The notes beneath the pieces are model-generated. The model had not been told where the DNA came from. It saw nothing but the letters and a program-made list of their open reading frames with translations, and did no database searches. Positions 1-9,386 of a stretch of DNA of 38,116 bases are shown piece by piece. The stretch comes from an uncultured Clostridia bacterium (GTDB lineage Bacteria > Bacillota > Clostridia > TANB77 > CAG-508). The DNA lies in NCBI GenBank assembly GCA_944390405.1, contig CALXPS010000014.1:1-38116 (forward strand), written 5' to 3'. The first letter of the stretch is position 1. Each line of letters opens with the position of its first letter. Both the position numbers and the translations under genes were made by a program.

Positions 1-177
1 TTAAAGGGATATAATATTAACGATGCATATGTTTCTGAATTACATGCAGGTTTTATAGTAAATAAAGGAAATGCAACTGCACAAGATGTTTTAAACTTAA
101 TTGAATATATAAGAACTGTAGTAAAAGAAAAATATGGAATACATTTAGAATTAGAAATAAAAGTGATAGGAGAATAA
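1..177 (+). CDS. murB: UDP-N-acetylmuramate dehydrogenase, 3' end (partial)
   Basis: Only the last 58 codons are inside the window; the reading frame is open from base 1 and stops with TAA at 175-177. The peptide contains VSELHAGFIVNKGNATAQD, followed by a helix ending in LELEIKVIGE. This matches the C-terminal substrate-binding domain of MurB, in which the Glu after the Ser/Leu stretch and the HxGFIVN segment are conserved. MurB reduces UDP-GlcNAc-enolpyruvate to UDP-MurNAc in the cytoplasm, with FAD and NADPH. The yvcK gene starts 24 bases downstream, so they are probably co-transcribed. Family assignment rests on the C-terminus only. Confidence 0.88.
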   Translation, partial: LKGYNINDAYVSELHAGFIVNKGNATAQDVLNLIEYIRTVVKEKYGIHLELEIKVIGE

Positions 178-201
178 TCAAGAAAGGGTTGACAAATTAA
201 A

Positions 202-1689
202 ATGAAAAGTTTTTTTGGATGGCTGAAGAATAGAACAAAAATTAAAAGATGGATATTAGTAATGCTAATAGGAATGATATTATCATGTTATGGATTTGCA
301 CAAGTTCTAGTTTTAGATAAACTAGAAGTTTCAGATATTGTAAAGATAGTAATTACATTTGTAACAGGAGTTACATTATTTATAATAGGTATAACATGTA
401 TACAAAAAAGAACATTAGAACTTGCAGTACTTCAAGATTCAAAAAGTGTAAAAAAGATAAAGAAATCTGTAGATTCCAAAGATATGGGACCTAAAATTGT
501 AGTGATAGGTGGAGGAATAGGATTAAATAAAGTAATTACAGGGCTTAAAAACTATACAAGCAATTTAACTGCAATAGTAACAGTATCAAGTTATGGAAAT
601 ACTAAGAAAAGAAAACCTACAGATGACATAAGAAATAGCATTATAGCATTATCAAAAAACAGTACAGAAATGGAAAAACTTATGAATTTACCAATAGATA
701 AGGGAATAGTGTTTGGCGATATATATTTAGATTCAATAGGCAAAGCCAATAACGACTTTACAAAAGGTGTAGAAAAAAATAGCAGTATTTTATCTATGGT
801 AGGAAAAGTACTTCCAGCAACTTTAGATGAAATGCACATATGTGTAGAGCTTGAAGATGGAACAGTTATAGAAGAGAAAGAAAAAATCGCTGAAATAACT
901 ACAAATAAAGTAACAAAAATAAACAGAGTATTTATAAACCCAACAAATTGTAGAACAGCACCAGGAATAGTAGAAGCAATAAAAGAAGCAGATGCTATAA
1001 TTATTGGACCAGGTTCATTATATACAGAAGTAATACCAAATTTATTAATAAAGAATGTTGCAAGAACAATAAGAGAAAGTAAAGCATATAAAATATACAT
1101 ATCAAATATAATGACACAAAATGGACATACGGATGATTATAGCCTTTCAGATCATATTAAAGCAATAACAGAACATGCAGGTGCACAGATAATAGATTAC
1201 TGTATTTGTGATAATGGGGATATAATACCAGAAATATTAAGAAAATATAACAAGGCGGGAGCAAGTTTAGTAGATATAGATAAACAAAATATAAAAGATG
1301 TAAGAATAATAAAAGCCGATGTTTCATACACAGAAGGAGAATATATAAGACATAATCCAGATGCTTTAGCAAAACAAATAATAGAGATTATAGTGAATGA
1401 TTTGAGATTTAAAGACAAACAAACAGATGAACAATACGTATTATTAAATACTAAATTAAAAGAAAATAAGAAAAAGTTCAAATCTATAAAAAAACCAAAA
1501 CATAAAAAAGAAAAAAGAATAAAATCAAAAAGTAAATTCAGCAGTAAATATCAAGATAGAATAGAATCAATAAGAGAAAGTGAAAAAATAAGTGACATAA
1601 ATAAAAAAATACATGAAAAAGCAAAGCAAATGACAGACGCAGTGGAGAAGAAAGAAAAAGAAAAATTTTTAAAAGAGATGAAAAAATAG
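202..1689 (+). CDS. yvcK: YvcK/CofD-family protein with N-terminal membrane anchor
   Basis: 495 residues. Two hydrophobic segments (about 17-38 and 47-67) precede a soluble YvcK domain that begins with VVIGGGIGLNK at 100-110. NLTAIVTV (121-128), DDIRNSIIAL (141-150) and IIIGPGSLYTEVIPNLL around 270-286 are family landmarks. In Firmicutes, YvcK is a UDP-sugar-binding factor needed for gluconeogenic growth and cell-shape control. The family's ADDGGSSG loop is replaced here by SSYGNTKKR (129-137). The last ~100 residues are a lysine-rich, probably helical tail absent from short YvcK proteins. The ATG at 202 has only a weak upstream site (AAAGGG at 183-188). The usual partners rapZ and whiA are not next to it; a glycogen debranching enzyme follows. 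Confidence 0.88.
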   Translation: MKSFFGWLKNRTKIKRWILVMLIGMILSCYGFAQVLVLDKLEVSDIVKIVITFVTGVTLFIIGITCIQKRTLELAVLQDSKSVKKIKKSVDSKDMGPKIVVIGGGIGLNKVITGLKNYTSNLTAIVTVSSYGNTKKRKPTDDIRNSIIALSKNSTEMEKLMNLPIDKGIVFGDIYLDSIGKANNDFTKGVEKNSSILSMVGKVLPATLDEMHICVELEDGTVIEEKEKIAEITTNKVTKINRVFINPTNCRTAPGIVEAIKEADAIIIGPGSLYTEVIPNLLIKNVARTIRESKAYKIYISNIMTQNGHTDDYSLSDHIKAITEHAGAQIIDYCICDNGDIIPEILRKYNKAGASLVDIDKQNIKDVRIIKADVSYTEGEYIRHNPDALAKQIIEIIVNDLRFKDKQTDEQYVLLNTKLKENKKKFKSIKKPKHKKEKRIKSKSKFSSKYQDRIESIRESEKISDINKKIHEKAKQMTDAVEKKEKEKFLKEMKK

Positions 1690-1740
1690 ATAAAATACGT
1701 GGTGCAAAACAGACTACAAATTTTTAAGGAGGAATAACAA

Positions 1741-3783
1741 ATGAAATTAGAAAAAAAACAATTAGATTTACGAGAAGGAATAACCAAAGAGTGGATTATA
1801 ACAAATGGTATAGGTGGATATGCCTCATCAAGTGTATTAGGCATAAATACAAGGAAATACCATGGACTATTAGTTGCACCACTTACTCCGCCTGCAAGAA
1901 GACATGTAATTTTATCAAAGTTAGATGAAAGTATAGAAATAGAAGGACATAAATATAACTTATATTCTAACATATGTAAAAACTATATTTCAGATGGATA
2001 TAAATATTTGGAAAGTTTTGAAAAAGATTTTATGCCAATTTTTACATATAAAGTAAGTGATATTAAAATAAGCAAAATCATTTGTATGGAATATGGAAAA
2101 AATACAGTATGTGTACTATATAGTATAAAAAATAATGGACCAAAAGCTAAGTTTACAGTAACTCCTATTGTTAATTTTAGAGATTTCCATACAATGACCT
2201 CAAATCATCAATTTAATATAAAACAAGAAATAAAAAATTCAAAAGTAAAATTACAAATTGATGATTATGCAAATTATCCAGTATATTTTTATATGTCTAA
2301 AGGACAATATATTCAACATATTAATGATACATTTAATAATATGTATTATATAGAAGAAGAAAAACGAGGATTCTTTCCAGAAGAAAACCTTGCAGTGCCA
2401 GGAAGATATGAAATAGAAGTTCCAGAAAATACAAACAGGGAACTTGCATTTATTTGTTCATTGGAAGATAATATAGAAGAAATAAATGTTAGAACAGTAA
2501 TTAATAAAGAAATAATTAGAATAAATGAATTAATGTATAAATCAGAATTTATAGAACCAAAAGTAGATATTACTAAACTACCAAAAGAAGAAAAAAAAGA
2601 AATAGAAATACTAAAAAACTTTAGTATAGCGATAGATAATTTTATTGTATATAGGCCAAGTTTTGGATATCATACAGTAATTGCAGGATATCCATGGTTT
2701 TTAGATTGGGGAAGAGATGCACTAATATCATTTGAAGGATTATTATTAATGACAAAGAAATATAAATATGCTAAAGACTTGCTATTAACCCTTACAAGAG
2801 ATATAAAATTCGGACTAGTACCAAATGGATATTCAGGTTATGATAATCGACCTTTATATAATAGTGTAGATAGTTCACTTTTATTATTTGAACAAGTAAA
2901 TAAATATTTAAAATACACATCAGATTATGCATTTATAAAACAGCATATATATAAAAAATTGAAGGTCATAATTGAAAATTATTCAGAAGGAATAGATTTT
3001 GATGATAATAATATACACTTAGATGAAGATGGATTAATTTCATCAGGAACAGAAAATACACAAAATACATGGATGGATGCGAAATATGCTAATCATTGCT
3101 TTACACCGAGAAATGGCAAAGCAGTAGAGGTAAATAGCTTATGGTATAATGCGTTAAAAATTATAGAAAGTTTAAGTAAGAAATTTGGAGATAGAAAAGA
3201 TGCCAAAGAATATTCAAAAATGGCAGAAAAATGCAAACAATCATTTACAGAAAAATTTTATAATAGTAAAAAGAAATGTTTATATGATGTAATTGGAGAT
3301 AGCAAAGTAAGACCAAATCAATTATTTAGTATATCTTTAACTAATCCAATAATAGAACCAGATTCAGAAATAGCAAAAAATATAGTAGAAACTGTAGAAA
3401 AAAAATTATTAAATAAATATGGATTAAAAACACTAGCAAAAGGTGAAAAAGGATATATAGATATTTATGAAGGTAATAGTTTTAGAAGAGATTCAAGTTA
3501 CCATCAGGGAATAACATGGGTATGGCTATTAGGACTATATTATGATGGACTAAAAAATATGTTAAAAACAGAAAAAGACAAAAAAAAGAAGGAAGAGCTT
3601 AAACAAAAAATATTAGAATTTAAAGCAAAAACAAAAAAGACTTTTATAAACGAAATGCTAGAAAGAGGTTGCATAGGCTCAATAAATGAAATTTATGATT
3701 CAAAGCCACCATATTTACCAAAAGGAGCAATAGCTCAGGCTTGGAGTGTAGCAGAAGTGTTTAGAATAATATATGATAAATGA
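1741..3783 (+). CDS. Amylo-alpha-1,6-glucosidase (glycogen debranching enzyme, GDE type)
   Basis: 680 residues, preceded by AAGGAGG at 1726-1732. The N-terminal part (about 1-260) carries the bacterial GDE_N signature NGIGGYASSS...NTRKYHGLLVA (residues 22-46). The C-terminal (alpha/alpha)6 domain has YPWFLDWGRDALISFEG starting at Tyr317, then SSGTENTQNTWMDAKY and RRDSSYHQGITWVWLLG, as in the amylo-1,6-glucosidase C-terminal family. The enzyme hydrolyses alpha-1,6 branch points during glycogen breakdown in the cytoplasm. Its position directly behind yvcK, a carbon-metabolism regulator, is suggestive. Its 3' end almost touches ruvC. Length is normal for the single-function bacterial/archaeal type. 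Confidence 0.92.
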   Translation: MKLEKKQLDLREGITKEWIITNGIGGYASSSVLGINTRKYHGLLVAPLTPPARRHVILSKLDESIEIEGHKYNLYSNICKNYISDGYKYLESFEKDFMPIFTYKVSDIKISKIICMEYGKNTVCVLYSIKNNGPKAKFTVTPIVNFRDFHTMTSNHQFNIKQEIKNSKVKLQIDDYANYPVYFYMSKGQYIQHINDTFNNMYYIEEEKRGFFPEENLAVPGRYEIEVPENTNRELAFICSLEDNIEEINVRTVINKEIIRINELMYKSEFIEPKVDITKLPKEEKKEIEILKNFSIAIDNFIVYRPSFGYHTVIAGYPWFLDWGRDALISFEGLLLMTKKYKYAKDLLLTLTRDIKFGLVPNGYSGYDNRPLYNSVDSSLLLFEQVNKYLKYTSDYAFIKQHIYKKLKVIIENYSEGIDFDDNNIHLDEDGLISSGTENTQNTWMDAKYANHCFTPRNGKAVEVNSLWYNALKIIESLSKKFGDRKDAKEYSKMAEKCKQSFTEKFYNSKKKCLYDVIGDSKVRPNQLFSISLTNPIIEPDSEIAKNIVETVEKKLLNKYGLKTLAKGEKGYIDIYEGNSFRRDSSYHQGITWVWLLGLYYDGLKNMLKTEKDKKKKEELKQKILEFKAKTKKTFINEMLERGCIGSINEIYDSKPPYLPKGAIAQAWSVAEVFRIIYDK

Positions 3784-3793
3784 AAGGATAAAA

Positions 3794-4279
3794 ATGAGAA
3801 TACTAGGAATAGACCCAGGATTTGCAATAACAGGATATAGTATAATAGACTATGAGGGAAATAAATTTAAATTAATTAATTCGGGAGCAGTTACCACAAA
3901 AGCCGGAGTATCATTTCCAATAAGGCTAACAAAGATATTTGATGATATAAGTATGCTAATAGATGAATATAAACCAGATGCAATATCAGTAGAAGAATTA
4001 TTCTTCAATAATAATGTAAAGACAGCTATAAATGTAGCACAAGCAAGAGGAGTAATACTAACAGTTGGATGCAAAAAAAATATACCAACATTTGAATATA
4101 CACCTTTACAAATAAAACAATCAGTAACAGGATATGGACGAGCAGATAAAATACAAGTACAAAAAATGGTAAAAACGATACTAAATGTAGAAAATTTACC
4201 TAAATTAGACGACACAACAGACAGTATGGCAGCAGCTATATGTCATGCACATTCAGCAAAGTTCTCACAGAAAATATAG
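3794..4279 (+). CDS. ruvC: Crossover junction endodeoxyribonuclease RuvC
   Basis: 161 residues from the ATG at 3794, preceded by AAAGGA at 3782-3787. An in-frame ATG at 3773 would overlap the debranching enzyme and has no good ribosome site. The protein starts MRILGIDPGFAITGY with catalytic Asp7. VEELFF gives Glu67/68, and LDDTTDSMAAAICH gives Asp140 and Asp143, completing the four-acid RNase H-fold site. RuvC resolves Holliday junctions as a dimer together with RuvAB. The ruvA and ruvB genes are not in the window. The gene probably shares an operon with the upstream debranching enzyme and downstream holA. Confidence 0.95.
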   Translation: MRILGIDPGFAITGYSIIDYEGNKFKLINSGAVTTKAGVSFPIRLTKIFDDISMLIDEYKPDAISVEELFFNNNVKTAINVAQARGVILTVGCKKNIPTFEYTPLQIKQSVTGYGRADKIQVQKMVKTILNVENLPKLDDTTDSMAAAICHAHSAKFSQKI

Positions 4280-4330
4280 TTCAAGTAAAGTCGATATAAT
4301 ATATAAACGTATAAAGGAATGATTAATAAA

Positions 4331-5374
4331 GTGACAGTAGAAGAATTGGAGAAAACTTTAAAAACAGATAATTTAAATAGTTTATATCTGTTATATGGAG
4401 AAGAAACATTTTTGCTAGAAAATTGCGTAAAGAAGATAAAGAAAAATTTTGGAGAACTGATAAATGGTATTAACTATATACAAATAGATGACAAAAATGT
4501 GGACAAATTAATATCAGACATAGAAACACCAGCATTTGGATATCCTAAGAAGCTGATTATAGTAAGAAATTCAGGACTGTTTAAAAAAGAAACAAGAGGA
4601 AGAAAAAAAGAAGTAAATAAAGAAAAGAAAAGTCATAAAACAGAAACATTGCAAGAAAAAATATCATTATACATAATAGAAAACATAGAAGTAATAAAAG
4701 AAACATTAGTGATTATATTTATTGAACAAGAAATAGAAAGCAATGATTTACAAAAAACTATACAAAAATTAGGAATAGTATGTGATTTTGAAAGATTAAA
4801 ACCAGCACAAATCTCAAAAAGACTAAAAGCAATATGCACAGCATATAAAGTAAAAATAGATGATAGAACCATTGGATATTTTATAGAAACATGTGGCACA
4901 AGCATGATGAACTTAATAAATGAGATAAGAAAACTAATAGAATATGTAGGAGAAAATGGAACTATCACAACAAAAGATATTGATAAACTGTCAATAAAAG
5001 AACTAGATAGCGTTATATTTGATTTAACAGATAATTTAGGACAAAGGAAAATAACAGAAGCATTACAAATATTAAAAGAACTTTTATACAACAAAGAGCC
5101 AATACAAAAAATACTAATAACATTATATAATCACTTAAAGAAAATATACATAACAATGCTAGCAGAAGAATACAAAGTAAATGTAGCAGAAGCATTAAAT
5201 TTAAAGCCAAATCAAATGTTTTTAACAACAAAATATAAAAAACAAGCAACATATTTTAACAAACAAGAACTAAGAAATATATTGCAACAGTTAAGAGATT
5301 TAGATTATAAAACTAAACAAGGTTTAATAGATATAAATATAGGTTTAGAAGCAATACTATGTATGATGGCATAA
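4331..5374 (+). CDS. holA: DNA polymerase III subunit delta
   Basis: About 347 residues. I prefer the GTG at 4331, which lies 12 bases after AAAGGA (4313-4318). The ATG at 4319 directly abuts that site with no spacer and would add four residues. The N-terminus has the HolA pattern NLNSLYLLYGEETFLLE, and the middle has GTSMMNLINEIRKLI and IKELDSVIFDLTDNLGQRK. The C-terminal helical domain ends LDYKTKQGLIDINIGLEAILCMM. HolA opens the beta clamp as part of the clamp loader. A short, poorly conserved Lys/Arg-rich insert sits near residues 85-105. The gene follows ruvC by about 50 bases. Confidence 0.92.
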   Translation: MTVEELEKTLKTDNLNSLYLLYGEETFLLENCVKKIKKNFGELINGINYIQIDDKNVDKLISDIETPAFGYPKKLIIVRNSGLFKKETRGRKKEVNKEKKSHKTETLQEKISLYIIENIEVIKETLVIIFIEQEIESNDLQKTIQKLGIVCDFERLKPAQISKRLKAICTAYKVKIDDRTIGYFIETCGTSMMNLINEIRKLIEYVGENGTITTKDIDKLSIKELDSVIFDLTDNLGQRKITEALQILKELLYNKEPIQKILITLYNHLKKIYITMLAEEYKVNVAEALNLKPNQMFLTTKYKKQATYFNKQELRNILQQLRDLDYKTKQGLIDINIGLEAILCMMA

Positions 5375-5399
5375 ATCAGAAAGCAGATATTAAATATTA

Positions 5400-5428
5400 T
5401 TGCTAAATATGGAAAAATATGTTATAAT
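5400..5428 (+). promoter_or_regulatory. Candidate sigma-A promoter
   Basis: TTGCTA at 5400-5405 and TATAAT at 5423-5428 are separated by 17 bases. They sit in the gap between holA and the small membrane protein starting at 5470. The -10 box matches consensus and the -35 box is a 4/6 match. Confidence 0.6.
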
Positions 5429-5469
5429 ATGTAAAGAAATGCAAATGAGAAAAAAGAGGGTGCCAAAGA

Positions 5470-5802
5470 ATGGTATTAATGGGTATAATATACATATTAA
5501 TAATACTAATATTCATATTAATGATGTTTGCATATGTGCAAATAAAAATAGCGGGAATGAATGTAAAAGATTTCTATAGTTTTATAGAAGCAAATCAAAC
5601 ACTAGATAAATTATATAGATTTTCAAAAAAATACGAAAAGTTAAGTAGTCAAGATCAACTTATATTTTTATCAGAAGCAGAAAAAGTATTTGATGCATTT
5701 AATAAAGTACCAGATTTATTATGGGAAGAAGAGTACCAAAAATACATGGATGTATTAGATAAATATAGAGATATAAAGATGGTAAGATGGGAAAAAAATT
5801 AG
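5470..5802 (+). CDS. Small membrane-anchored protein, unknown function
   Basis: 110 residues with GAGGG at 5456-5460 upstream of the ATG. An N-terminal hydrophobic helix (about 2-27, GIIYILIILIFILMMFAYVQ) is followed by a charged, probably helical cytoplasmic part of about 80 residues. I do not recognise the family. The gene has its own candidate promoter and its stop codon overlaps a strong terminator, so it is likely a single-gene transcript between holA and addA. The coding frame looks genuine because it fills the space between promoter and terminator and has a proper ribosome site. Confidence 0.75.
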   Translation: MVLMGIIYILIILIFILMMFAYVQIKIAGMNVKDFYSFIEANQTLDKLYRFSKKYEKLSSQDQLIFLSEAEKVFDAFNKVPDLLWEEEYQKYMDVLDKYRDIKMVRWEKN

Positions 5803-5830
5803 TAAACAAATCGTTTACTATTTTTTTTTA
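5801..5830 (+). terminator. Rho-independent terminator
   Basis: Perfect 7-bp stem AGTAAAC (5801-5807) and GTTTACT (5813-5819) with a 5-base loop, followed by a run of T to 5829. It begins inside the TAG of the upstream small gene. Confidence 0.85.
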
Positions 5831-5842
5831 ATATGGTACAAT
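5814..5842 (+). promoter_or_regulatory. Candidate promoter of the addA operon
   Basis: TTTACT (5814-5819) and TACAAT (5837-5842) are separated by 17 bases and lie just upstream of addA. The -35 box would be formed by the 3' arm of the preceding terminator, a compact back-to-back arrangement. Confidence 0.5.
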
Positions 5843-5876
5843 TAAAAAGTAGTTTTACAGTTAGAAGGGAGAAATT

Positions 5877-8800
5877 ATGGCTTGGACTAAAGAACAAGAA
5901 AAGGCAATTTACCAAAAAGGTGATAACATATTAGTTGCAGCAGCAGCTGGAAGTGGAAAAACAGCAGTATTAGTTGAAAGAATAGTAAATAAAATTATAA
6001 ATGAAAAGATAGATGTAGACAAGCTTTTAGTTGTAACATTTACAAATGCGGCAGCAACAGAAATGAGAGAACGTGTGCTAGATGCAATATATAAAAAACT
6101 AGAAGATAACCCAGATAATTTGATGTTACAAAAACAAATAGTTTTACTAAATAAATCGCATATATCTACAATACATGCATTTTGTTTAGAAGTTATAAAA
6201 AACAATTTCTATAAAACAGACATATCTCCAAACTTTAGACTAGCCAATACTCCTGAAATAGAACTTTTAAAAATGGAGGTTTTAGAAGAAGTTTTTGATA
6301 ATCTTTATGAAGAAAAAAATGAGAATTTCATAAAATTAATTGATACATATTGTGGATATAGAAGTGATGATAATTTAAAAGAAATAATATTAAAAATATA
6401 TAGATATATTCAAAGTATGCCATACCCAGAAGAATGGCTAGAAAAACAAGTAGAAAAATTCAATTTAGATTTAGAACAAGACTTTTCAAAAACTGTATGG
6501 GGACAATTACTTATAAAAGAAGCAAAAGAAGATATTGAAGAATCTATAAATATGCTAAAAAACGTGGCTAAAAAACTTCAATTAGAAACAGATTTAAATA
6601 AATGGTATTTAATTATAAATGATGATATATCAGGATTAGAAGAAATTGCAGAAATGGAAAACTGGGACGATTTTTATATAAAAATGCAAGATTTAAAATT
6701 CAAAACTTGGGCACAAGATAGAAAAATAGTTTCAGAATTAAAAGATAATGCCAAAGCTGTAAGAGATAAAGCAAAAGCAAAAATAGATGATTTGAAAAAT
6801 AAAATTTTCATATATGATTCTAAACAAGCAAATAATGATATATTTGCAATGTATGAAACACTACAAGAAATAAAAAATGTAATATTAAAATTCATAAGTG
6901 AATACCAGAAAGCAAAATTACAAAAAAACATAATAGACTTTAATGATATTGAACATTTAGCTTTGCAAATTCTAGTACAAAAAAATGAAAAAGGCAAATA
7001 TGAGCCAACAGAAGTTGCAAAAGAATATCAAGAAATGTTTGAAGAAATAGCTATAGATGAATATCAAGATAGTAATGAAATACAAGAAGAAATTTTAAAA
7101 CAAATCTCAAGAGGAAACAACATATTCATGGTAGGAGATGTTAAGCAAAGTATATATAAATTCAGACAAGCAAAACCAGAATTGTTTTTACAAAAATATA
7201 ACACTTATGATAATAACAAAATACAGCTTTTTGCGAACTTTAGAAGTAGAAAGAATATACTAGATTTAAGTAATGTAATATTTGAAAACATAATGAGCGA
7301 AGAATTCGGCAGTATAGACTATAACGAAAATGAATTCTTAAATGTTGGACAAGAATATATTGCAACAAAAGAAAAAACATTAGGAAAGGCAGAATTACAC
7401 ATAATAGATGCATCAGTAGAAATAGAAGAAGTACAAGATGAGATACTAGAAAATGCGGAAATAGAAGCAAAATTTGTGGCAAAAAAAATACAAGAACTAA
7501 TAAATGGAAACTATGTTGTATATGATAAAAAACAGGGATATAGAAAATTACAATTTAAAGATATAGTAATACTACTTAGAAAAACAGCGAATGTAGCACC
7601 AATATATGAAAAAGAATTAGAAAACTTAGAATATCCAGTATTTAGTGATATAGGGACAAATTATTTTGAAAGTATTGAAATACAAACAATAATGAGTTTG
7701 CTTAAAATAATAAGCAATCCAGATAATGATATAGCATTAGTTACAGTATTAAGAAGTCCAATAGGAAAATTTACAGATAATGAATTAATAGAAATAAGAT
7801 TAGAAAATCAAAACGAAAGTTTTTACAATGCGTTACTTTCTAGCGAACAACTAAAAGAAAAAATAGACGATTTCTTAGAACTAGTAGAAGACTTTAGAAC
7901 AAAACAAGAATATTTAAAACTAGATGAACTTATATGGTATATATATGAAAAAACAGGATATCTAAATTATGTAAGTTTAATGAAAAATGGAAATTTAAAG
8001 GTAGCAAATTTAAGAATGTTGTTTGAAAAAGCAAGAGATTATGAGCAAGGAAGCTTTAAAGGTTTATACAATTTTATAAATTTCATAGATAAAGTAACAA
8101 AAGGAAATACAGATATGGGAGCACCAAAACTAATAGGTGAAAACGAAAATGTAATAAGAATAATGAGCATACATAAAAGTAAAGGACTAGAATTCCCAGT
8201 AGTATTTTTATGTGGAACAGGGAACCAATTCAATATGTTAGACTTAAATGATAATATATTAATACATTCGGAGCTAGGACTAGGACCAAAATATATAAAT
8301 TATGAAAGAAGAATAACATATAATACATTAGCAAAGGAAGCAATAAAATACCAAATAAAAAAAGAAATAAAAGAAGAAGAAATGAGACTTTTATATGTTG
8401 CATTAACAAGAAGTAGGGAAAAATTAATAATAACAGGAGTAGATAAAAACTTAAAAAAATCCATTCAAGAAAAAGAAGAAATGCTACAAATATCAGAAAA
8501 TAAGGTAACAAAAGCAATAGCTAAAAAAAGCAAAACATACTTAGAATGGATAGAAACAGTAAATTTAGCAGATAAAAGAATGAAGGATCTAATAGATGTA
8601 TATGAACATATAAAAAATGAAAGTTTAGATACAGAACAAGAAGAACAGAAAGAAAAAACAATACAAATAGAAGAAAGAAAAATAAATAAAGAAATAGATA
8701 AAATTTTAACCTGGGAATATCCAGAAAAAGAATTAACAAAAATAGAGGGTAAAAGTTCAGTAAGTAAACTTACAAAAGAAACAGAAAACGAAGAAATAAA

Positions 8801-9386
8801 AGTTGAACTAAAAAAGCCTAAATTCTTAGAAGGAGAGTTACCTTTAAGCAAAGCAGAAATAGGTACAACAGTCCACCTTGTAATGCAAAAACTAGATTTT
8901 AAGCAAAACTATACAATAGAAAAAATAGAAGAATTGCTAGAAGAGTTAGAGCAAAAAGGAATAATAGCAACAAAACAAAAAGAAGCTGTACCAAAACAAA
9001 AGATACTAGCATTTGCACAAAGCCAATTATTTAAAGAAATAGGAAGAGCTAAAAAAACATATAAAGAACAGCCATTTTATATAAACATACCAGTAAAGGA
9101 ATTATATGAAAGCAAATCAAATGAAAACATACTAGTACAAGGAATAATAGATTTATACTACATAACAGAAAATGAAGAAATAATTTTAGTGGACTACAAA
9201 ACAGACTATGTACCAGAAAATAAATCTAGCTACTTAAAAGAAAAATATCAAAGCCAGTTAAATTTGTACAAACGAGCACTAGAGCAAGCACTAGGTAAAA
9301 AGGTAACAAGAGCATATATATATTCAACTTATTTAAATGATTCAATAGAAGTCAAAAATCGGAGGTTAGAAGTCGGAAAATGGTAG
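5877..9386 (+). CDS. addA: ATP-dependent helicase/nuclease subunit A (AddA)
   Basis: 1169 residues; GAAGGGAG precedes the ATG. UvrD-type helicase motifs are clear: Walker A AAAGSGKT (22-29), motif II IDEYQDSNE from Ile393, GDVKQSIYKFRQA, SIHKSKGLEFPVV, and LLYVALTRSREKL. A RecB-type nuclease domain at the end carries LVDYKTDYV (Asp1106, Lys1108). AddAB resects double-strand breaks for recombination. addB, normally directly upstream, is not in this window. The last conserved segment is AYIYSTYLNDSIEV. A non-conserved tail follows that contains one of only three in-frame CGG codons in the window (9360-9362). A +1 shift there would end the protein two codons later at TAG 9367-9369. The end overlaps the start of priA. 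Confidence 0.95.
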   Translation: MAWTKEQEKAIYQKGDNILVAAAAGSGKTAVLVERIVNKIINEKIDVDKLLVVTFTNAAATEMRERVLDAIYKKLEDNPDNLMLQKQIVLLNKSHISTIHAFCLEVIKNNFYKTDISPNFRLANTPEIELLKMEVLEEVFDNLYEEKNENFIKLIDTYCGYRSDDNLKEIILKIYRYIQSMPYPEEWLEKQVEKFNLDLEQDFSKTVWGQLLIKEAKEDIEESINMLKNVAKKLQLETDLNKWYLIINDDISGLEEIAEMENWDDFYIKMQDLKFKTWAQDRKIVSELKDNAKAVRDKAKAKIDDLKNKIFIYDSKQANNDIFAMYETLQEIKNVILKFISEYQKAKLQKNIIDFNDIEHLALQILVQKNEKGKYEPTEVAKEYQEMFEEIAIDEYQDSNEIQEEILKQISRGNNIFMVGDVKQSIYKFRQAKPELFLQKYNTYDNNKIQLFANFRSRKNILDLSNVIFENIMSEEFGSIDYNENEFLNVGQEYIATKEKTLGKAELHIIDASVEIEEVQDEILENAEIEAKFVAKKIQELINGNYVVYDKKQGYRKLQFKDIVILLRKTANVAPIYEKELENLEYPVFSDIGTNYFESIEIQTIMSLLKIISNPDNDIALVTVLRSPIGKFTDNELIEIRLENQNESFYNALLSSEQLKEKIDDFLELVEDFRTKQEYLKLDELIWYIYEKTGYLNYVSLMKNGNLKVANLRMLFEKARDYEQGSFKGLYNFINFIDKVTKGNTDMGAPKLIGENENVIRIMSIHKSKGLEFPVVFLCGTGNQFNMLDLNDNILIHSELGLGPKYINYERRITYNTLAKEAIKYQIKKEIKEEEMRLLYVALTRSREKLIITGVDKNLKKSIQEKEEMLQISENKVTKAIAKKSKTYLEWIETVNLADKRMKDLIDVYEHIKNESLDTEQEEQKEKTIQIEERKINKEIDKILTWEYPEKELTKIEGKSSVSKLTKETENEEIKVELKKPKFLEGELPLSKAEIGTTVHLVMQKLDFKQNYTIEKIEELLEELEQKGIIATKQKEAVPKQKILAFAQSQLFKEIGRAKKTYKEQPFYINIPVKELYESKSNENILVQGIIDLYYITENEEIILVDYKTDYVPENKSSYLKEKYQSQLNLYKRALEQALGKKVTRAYIYSTYLNDSIEVKNRRLEVGKW

